Source: Ctena decussata (taxonomy: Eukaryota > Mollusca > Bivalvia > Lucinida > Lucinidae). Taken from it: DNA of 64,000 nucleotides. Made by a program: the position numbers and the translations under genes. The stretch is from assembly GCA_963989385.1 (NCBI GenBank), contig OZ022509.1, positions 52,220,271 to 52,284,270 on the forward strand, written 5' to 3'. This document shows, piece after piece, positions 58,822-64,000 of this stretch; the stretch's first letter is position 1, and every line of letters begins with the position of its first letter. The notes under the pieces were generated by a model. The model was not told the origin of the DNA and did no database searches. It was given only the letters and a program-made list of their open reading frames with translations.

Positions 58822-59041
58822 CACAACAATTCTGGTCTAGCTGTTGAATCAAAGTATCTGATATACACCAGAATCTGCGCTGCAGTTGAGGTAGGTCTGA
58901 CAAATGTGGTGTTCAGATAGTACCAAAACGTGATACAACCATCCTCTGGCAGAACCTCGGATGGAGATTCCAAAGTTTCTACATCTAGAAGCCGGTCTGT
59001 GTCATGCAAACCTTCATAGTTTTTGGATGTCATAAAGTGAC
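58822..59041 (-). CDS. exon 4: MAM domain, middle part
   Basis: Acceptor TTCCTTGCAG, donor GTATGA, phases 1 to 2, 72 whole codons. It carries GCITFWYYLNTT, matching the MAM core CLxFWYxM, and AQILVYIRYF. LNTT is a possible N-glycosylation site. Confidence 0.88.
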
Positions 59042-60019
59042 CTGCAAGGAAGAGATTGAAATACAATGCCTTATCGTGAAGGAGAACACATAAAACAAAC
59101 AGAAGGCTAGAAATAAGCGGACAGAACACACATTTGCATATTTACCAAGATATTTTCATTTGTATCATTTTTTTCTTATCAGCTTAATATCAAAAGGAAC
59201 AATGATATGACAGTGTTAATTATCTTGTTTCTATCGTAAAAGGCGATCAATAGCTTGATATGATACTACCGTATACAAGATAATTTTCGCGGCGTTCCAT
59301 TTTTCGCGGTATTTCGCGGAAACTTAGAAACCGCGAATATTAAAATTGCGAAATAATTTCCTGTTTCTTAAAAAGTATCTTTTGTAGACACGGTTTTCAT
59401 ATATTTTGTTTCTGCTTGCTTCGGTAATTGCTGGTACTTTTCACTTGAGTCAGTTCTTTCATTAACCTGTGGCAGCCCTGCCGCAGGTTAATGAACGAAC
59501 TGGCTCAAGTGAAAAAGAAGTAGTATTGGTTTTCGCGCATGTTGTTAACCGCCAAAATTAAGAATCGCGAAAATTAATGTGTATGTTTTTTACCCTAAAC
59601 TGCGAAAATTTGAACCCGCGAAAATTACCGCGTATACGGTATGTAGATGCCACAATGTGCTCGCGCAAGTGTATCATTTTGAGCCGCTCTCAGTGTCTGG
59701 CTGGCTAGATGTTGCTAGACGTTGATTTTAACTTACAACTGGCGAAAAACTTCACCAAAATGAGCAAACAAGATATCATATAGGTCGGTCAAAATATCTT
59801 TGTTATTCGTGTTCACTTGAACTCAAATAGCTATATTGGTGCTTCATGTTAGCTTCTTTTGATGTTATGTATATTCGGGCTTGTCCTGCAAAAGCGAAAT
59901 GACTAGGCAAGCTTGCCACTTCTTTTGTTGTCTGATTTCGGCTGACAAACTGGGTAGTCGTTACATCCAAATTATCATAAAACATTGAGGATATTCTGTA
60001 TATGCAATAAATTATCTAC

Positions 60020-60202
60020 CTTGTCGAACAATTCCTATGGTGTGGTCTACATTAGGTCGCGACTGAGCCGATGAAGAGACTCTTTGCCATAATATCTGAT
60101 CATAACGTTTACTGTCCTCAGTGTTGAAATAAACCTTAGCAGCAGATGTATTCTTGTAGCCACACATATCAGCATCTTCAAAGGTACATGAAATTGTTCG
60201 TG
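60020..60202 (-). CDS. exon 3: MAM domain, N-terminal part
   Basis: Acceptor CTGTTTCAG, donor GTAGAT, phases 1 to 1, 60 whole codons. It shows the MAM opening SCTFEDADMCGYKN, the conserved ILWQRV, and DHTIG just before the junction to exon 4 (G HFM). MAM domains mediate adhesion or dimer formation outside the cell. Confidence 0.88.
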
Positions 60203-60243
60203 CTGAAACAGTACGAAACAATCGATGAAATATGCAATGACAG

Positions 60244-60486
60244 CCCCGAGGTTATTAAACTCTTTTCATGCTCAACTCAGCTGAGCATCATATTTAACCT
60301 GCTAATAATAAGTAGCAAATTTCTGATAAGTTAAGTTGTTTTCATGCTCAGTTTAGCCGAGTATGAAATTTTCTCCGCTTATGAATTTGAAAATGCCAAC
60401 ATTAGTTGGCATTTTCATATTTATCAGCAGAGAAAATTACATGCTCAGCTGCGTTGAACACGAAAAAAGTTTTATAACTTCGGGGC
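60244..60486. mobile_element. MITE-D copy 2, in intron 2
   Basis: Bounded by CCCCGAGGTTATTAAAC and AAGTTTTATAACTTCGGGG. It contains CTCAACTCAGCTGAGCAT and AATGCCAACATTAGTTGGCATT palindromes. Related to 1,347-1,572 with the internal blocks in the reverse order. Its left end is 42 bp from the acceptor of exon 3. Confidence 0.8.
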
Positions 60487-61612
60487 CAGGTGCTATTTTC
60501 AAGATCTCACGTCTCACAGTAAAGCAAAAATAGCGTTAGGGAGGCAGAAAATATGAAGGTGCTTCCGAGCTTGGCGCTTTGTCATCTATAGCTCATTTTA
60601 TTCTTCTTCCGGTGTTCTAGGTGGAATGTGCGTTGTATGTGTGTCTCGAGTTATATTTTCTATATGATGAAAAGTTTCACCTATATCGAACTGGAAACCA
60701 CGGTGAGGTTTGACATCATTCTTTGGAACAAATCCTTGCGAAGATTTATAAGGCCTGAGTGCACAGTCATAATACAATACGAACATTTATCAAATTGAAT
60801 AGTGTTTTTCTACTGGCAAATCCTTATAAGCGCTGACGAAATTTTCATATGTTTAATGATGACAGTGTTTTTTTTGAATAATTTATAATCAAAAAATATT
60901 GACGTGAATGACCGTACATTTCAGGAAATTCGAAAGTGACCATACTGAGTGCACATTTCATTCCACAGTAAATCAAAATAGCCCTTAAATGAAATTGTTT
61001 TTATTAATAATGCGAAAATCCCCTTTTTCTCTTGAAATGATAATAAGGCGAATTAAGATGATAAAATGAGTATATCAGAGCTCCATAAAATGGTGGGTGG
61101 ATAATTCTGTGATATGTTGTTTTACTTCTCAGTAAAACCATACTTTCTGGCCGGCCTTCAATAAAAACCTGAACTGAGAGGTCACAACAAACTTTTATAA
61201 AGTTCAAAGAGAAATCATTTATTAGATTTCAACTAGAACTCTGATATATGTTGGATACGTGCCTGTCTATCACCTTATAAGGTATATTGTCATAACAAAG
61301 CTTAAGATTAGGAGGGGCTTTGAGGATATTGTTTGTTTTATTTCTCCACAAAATTTATGTTTTGACCCCTCTTTAGAGCTGTCTCATCGAAATGGTCCAA
61401 ATGATATAAACGTATCCATACCAAATTTAGTGCGACAGATGGGCTTTTCTGTATTTAACTTATTCAGAGACGCTAAACCCCAAAAGTTTGAAAGCAAGAA
61501 GGACCACAACACATGCTTAAATGGAGAAATAAAGAAATTATCTCTCAACTATCCCTGTTACTTATTATCTGGAGCACCGCCATACCCAGAATTATCTATA
61601 AAATCAGCTTAC

Positions 61613-61732
61613 GACAGAAGGCGGGAGATTCGTCTGTCCCATCTCGGCAATGCTCAATGGTATCACACTTCTGTTCATTAGTAAAGCATAAACTGTTGTC
61701 ACCACACTTGTGTGGAATGTCCACGGGGCACT
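61613..61732 (-). CDS. exon 2: LDLa module 1
   Basis: Acceptor AAATTAG, donor GTAAGC, phases 1 to 1, 39 whole codons. Six cysteines in LDLa spacing (CPVDIPHKC, LC, KC, HC, FC) and the acidic calcium motif CRDGTDES. LDLa modules are small calcium-stabilised binding domains. Confidence 0.88.
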
Positions 61733-62341
61733 CTAATTTAAAACAAAAAAAAATATTTTGAATAGGATAATGTATAATTATGAAATATAAAGAACACATT
61801 GTCACTCCGCGGTAAGTTACAAACAGTTGCAGGTGTTAATCGATTACAAAACTTAACGCTAAGCTGTTACTGTCTGCACATTAATCAAATAGCTATTGCA
61901 ATGGGCGTAAAAATTGAAACAGCATTTATTATATACTTATCAATGCAACATCATTTGAAATGTCTGTTTTTGGCCATCTGATAGGAAAGCCGGATCAACG
62001 TACTGGCGTGCTGTAACTTTATCGAATAAATATGGTTTACACCAAACTACTAGCGTCTTCTGATTCCGTATAACTAATCCTCGAAACAAGGCTATATCTG
62101 AGTTCTGGCTTCAGATGCGTCAATTGTTAACGTGCAATGTAGGAGCCAGCACATGAGAAACACGACTAGTGAGCAAGCAACGCGTAAGGAATGGCGTACT
62201 CTCATTTTTACTTGACATCCGAATTGACTAAATATTCAGTCGGACTAAACATGTCATTACTACAGTAACTACAGTAACTTGACCTGACTGTGTACCTACG
62301 ACATCTACATTCATCTTGTTCCATAGATAGATAGTAAATAT

Positions 62342-62583
62342 TTTACCCATTTATGCCTAGCGTCCATAAAAAAGACATGGGCAAGCAGTGCAGACCCAGA
62401 TCAGACGCCGCAAAACGTGGCGTCTGCTTGCTCGGGTCTACGCTATTTAGATAAAATATTTACAACAACTTTTATAACCAAAAAAATATAATAAAATACA
62501 TACACCAGACATTTGTAAACTGAAAAAATGGACTCATCTATTTTATTGGGATAGAAGAGTCCTCTGGGAATAAGTGGGTTAAA
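62342..62583. mobile_element. hairpin element E with longer flanks
   Basis: The hairpin at 62,376-62,448 has inner stem CAGACGCC / GGCGTCTG and outer arm GCAGTGCAGACCCAGA. It is set between TTTACCCATTTATGCCTAGCG and AATAAGTGGGTTAAA, which look like terminal inverted repeats. This suggests that the other short E hairpins are cores of the same roughly 240 bp element. Confidence 0.6.
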
Positions 62584-62704
62584 CACTGCCATCTTGATCT
62601 AAACTTATTAACGTCAAAGGCACACATTTATGCATGTAAGGAGCCAAAAGACTCGTCGACATGCATTCATTTATCTGTTGACTTTCCAAATTGGAACCGG
62701 AGCT

Positions 62705-63574
62705 TTTAAGGTGGTGATTTATGGTAAATGTAAAAATCTGTATAAAACCATGAAAAAGTAACGTATCTCCCTGAAAGTTAGCAGACTTCTTATTTTTGTT
62801 GTTCTTTACAGTTTAGAATACAAAATAGACGTACATGCTTCTTAGAAAAGTGTTTTTATAAGGAAAGATCAAAGGGTAATTTTCTGCGCAATAATCAAAA
62901 AAATTAACATCGTTATTGAAAATTTAGGTAGTTCTGAAGGTGCATTATTGCATAATGAAGAGCGAGCTAGCAATTATTTATTCCAACTTTTTCTCAAATT
63001 GTAATGTAGACAAGATGAAAATGGTAGCTTTTTTCTCAAATGTTCAACACGTACAAGGTAATGTACACTGGATGCATTTATTAAATATAGGGTAGGCAAG
63101 CATACCTATGTAACACCTACAGTATAAATAATACATTACTTACATGATCACTGGTGTGTAGATGAAATTGTTCAACCTTGTTAAAATAGTCTCACCTGTT
63201 TCACCTGTGTGTTTTGACAAAAAAATTTGGACACAGACCTCATCTTTTTTCATCTGCTCAGCCTGCTAATGTGTGAAAGAGTTTGAAAAAATAATTGCTA
63301 GCTCGCTCTCCATTATGCAACAAGGAACTCTCAGCACTAAGTATATTTTCAATAACAATATTATTTTTTCAGATTATTGCGCACAAAATTACCCTTTGAT
63401 CTTTCCTTATAAAAACAATTTTTAACTTTAAAAAATGCTGCATTTTGGGAGTCTGAATTGTCAGAAACAACATAAAGAAGGAATATTCTAAGTTTTGGAA
63501 AGATCAGTGGTATTTTGAGTGTTTTATGCAGATTTTTGTCTTTGCCCCAAATCAGTGATTATCACCACCTTAAA
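62705..63574. mobile_element. MITE-J, 870 bp foldback in intron 1
   Basis: Ends TTTAAGGTGGTGATTTAT and ATTATCACCACCTTAAA are inverted, and the two halves (about 400 bp each) are reverse complements, for example AATAATGCACC near 62,944 against the region near 63,314 and AAAGATCAAAGGGTAA near 62,864 against TTACCCTTTGATCTTT. The left arm contains AAAGTAACGTATC, the motif also repeated in the 5 kb foldback. A right-arm-only relative lies at about 54,200-54,712. Confidence 0.75.
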
Positions 63575-63672
63575 GTTTATTTGAACGTTGACTAGACAAT
63601 TCAAGGCATGATGAGAATGTACCATAAGGTTCTCAGTTCTTTTCAGCTACATATGATTAGAAGGCTGCCTAC

Positions 63673-63826
63673 CTAGGCTTCTGTCCGAGCAATTGCTACC
63701 CGGTAAAATTAAAATACTTTTAATGGCAAATGCAGCATTCTCCGGCAGTGGACCCTGAAACCATGGAGTCACCCGGATCATGTAGACAGACACTTCCAAT
63801 CGAAATATTCCTCCCGGTACAGAAAA
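63673..63826 (-). CDS. exon 1 seen: C-terminal part of a MAM domain
   Basis: The acceptor TTTTCCAG lies before 63,826 and the donor GTAGGC after 63,673; phase 0 in, 1 out. It encodes 51 codons with the MAM C-terminal pattern (FRLEVSVYMIR, then AAFAIKSILILPGSNC, where many MAMs read DIAIDDI...C). Earlier exons of this domain lie beyond the window edge. Confidence 0.75.
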
Positions 63827-64000
63827 CTGGAAAATGATTACGACACGTTAGAAACAACTGCACGGTGCTAATCAATGGCAAATCTCAACAGTAAGCTTCA
63901 ATTCTTATTACATCATATACATTTGAATATTTGATCAATATGAATCACGATACGAATATGAGTAATACAAGACCGTTTTCAAAATGTTTTAAACGTTCCA

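Larger units (their letters stand above)
31383..64000 (-). other. gene span: mosaic MAM-LDLa-SRCR-S1 serine protease, 5' end outside window
   Basis: I joined nineteen minus-strand exons with GT-AG introns and matching phases, giving 906 codons plus a stop. Module order is MAM (C-terminal part), LDLa, MAM, LDLa, SRCR-like, LDLa, short Cys-rich linker, LDLa, SRCR-like, S1 protease of about 249 residues. All introns next to LDLa modules are phase 1, the classic pattern of exon shuffling. The nearest architecture I know is enteropeptidase (MAM, LDLa, SRCR, trypsin domain), and the second SRCR resembles enteropeptidase's short SRCR in Cys spacing before CG. There the protease cleaves trypsinogen at the gut surface; here the substrate is unknown. 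The catalytic triad is intact, but the activation site (Tyr before IMSG) and the S1 pocket are atypical. The N-terminus (signal peptide or membrane anchor) is not in the window. No clear polyadenylation signal was found in the first 250 bases after the stop. Confidence 0.85.

Noticed and set aside
60598..60786. 62-codon minus frame in intron 2 as an extra protease exon
   Set aside because: Exons 2 and 3 already join in phase, and the frame shows no module motif or good splice pair.

Overview
The window looks like nuclear DNA of a bivalve mollusc, or at least a lophotrochozoan animal. The grounds are an AT-rich, intron-rich landscape, one modular secreted-type protease gene with GT-AG introns, a Tx1/L1-like LINE, and many short palindromic DNA elements of kinds I associate with bivalve genomes. 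The species cannot be read from the sequence.

Layout. From 1 to about 31.3 kb I see no host gene. It is a mosaic of transposon remnants: a 5 kb foldback element (about 2.94-8.08 kb); at least ten copies window-wide of a roughly 220-290 bp palindromic element beginning GAGCCGCGACAC (MITE-A); three copies of a second palindrome (MITE-B); SINE-like copies; a mariner-type non-autonomous element with TA duplications (20,662-21,572); a broken LINE ORF1 interrupted by three tandem 382 bp units (23.1-25.2 kb); an AGCTCACCTGAG-ended element (25.5-26.8 kb); and a GGGCCCCGCC-ended element built mostly of a 156 bp tandem repeat (28.3-30.75 kb).

From 31,383 to the right edge a single gene runs on the minus strand. 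I could join 19 exons by hand with matching splice phases (906 codons plus stop; the 5' end lies outside the window). The product is a mosaic serine protease in the order MAM (C-terminal part) - LDLa - MAM - LDLa - SRCR-like - LDLa - short Cys-rich linker - LDLa - SRCR-like - S1 protease. The set of modules recalls vertebrate enteropeptidase, but the order and number differ. The catalytic His, Asp and Ser are all present. However, the expected Arg/Lys before the activation site and Asp189 of the specificity pocket are both missing, so trypsin-like activation and specificity should not be assumed.

The introns carry more mobile DNA: a decayed LINE ORF2 (40,988-44,744) in the 11.3 kb intron between the second SRCR and the protease domain, an AAAGCCCCAGTCACAC-ended element (37.7-38.6 kb), MITE-A copies sitting 43, 114 and 123 bp upstream of three exons, and small hairpin elements whose inner stems differ between copies while staying self-complementary. 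Coordinates of repeats without a sharp terminal motif are approximate. Exon coordinates were worked out base by base.
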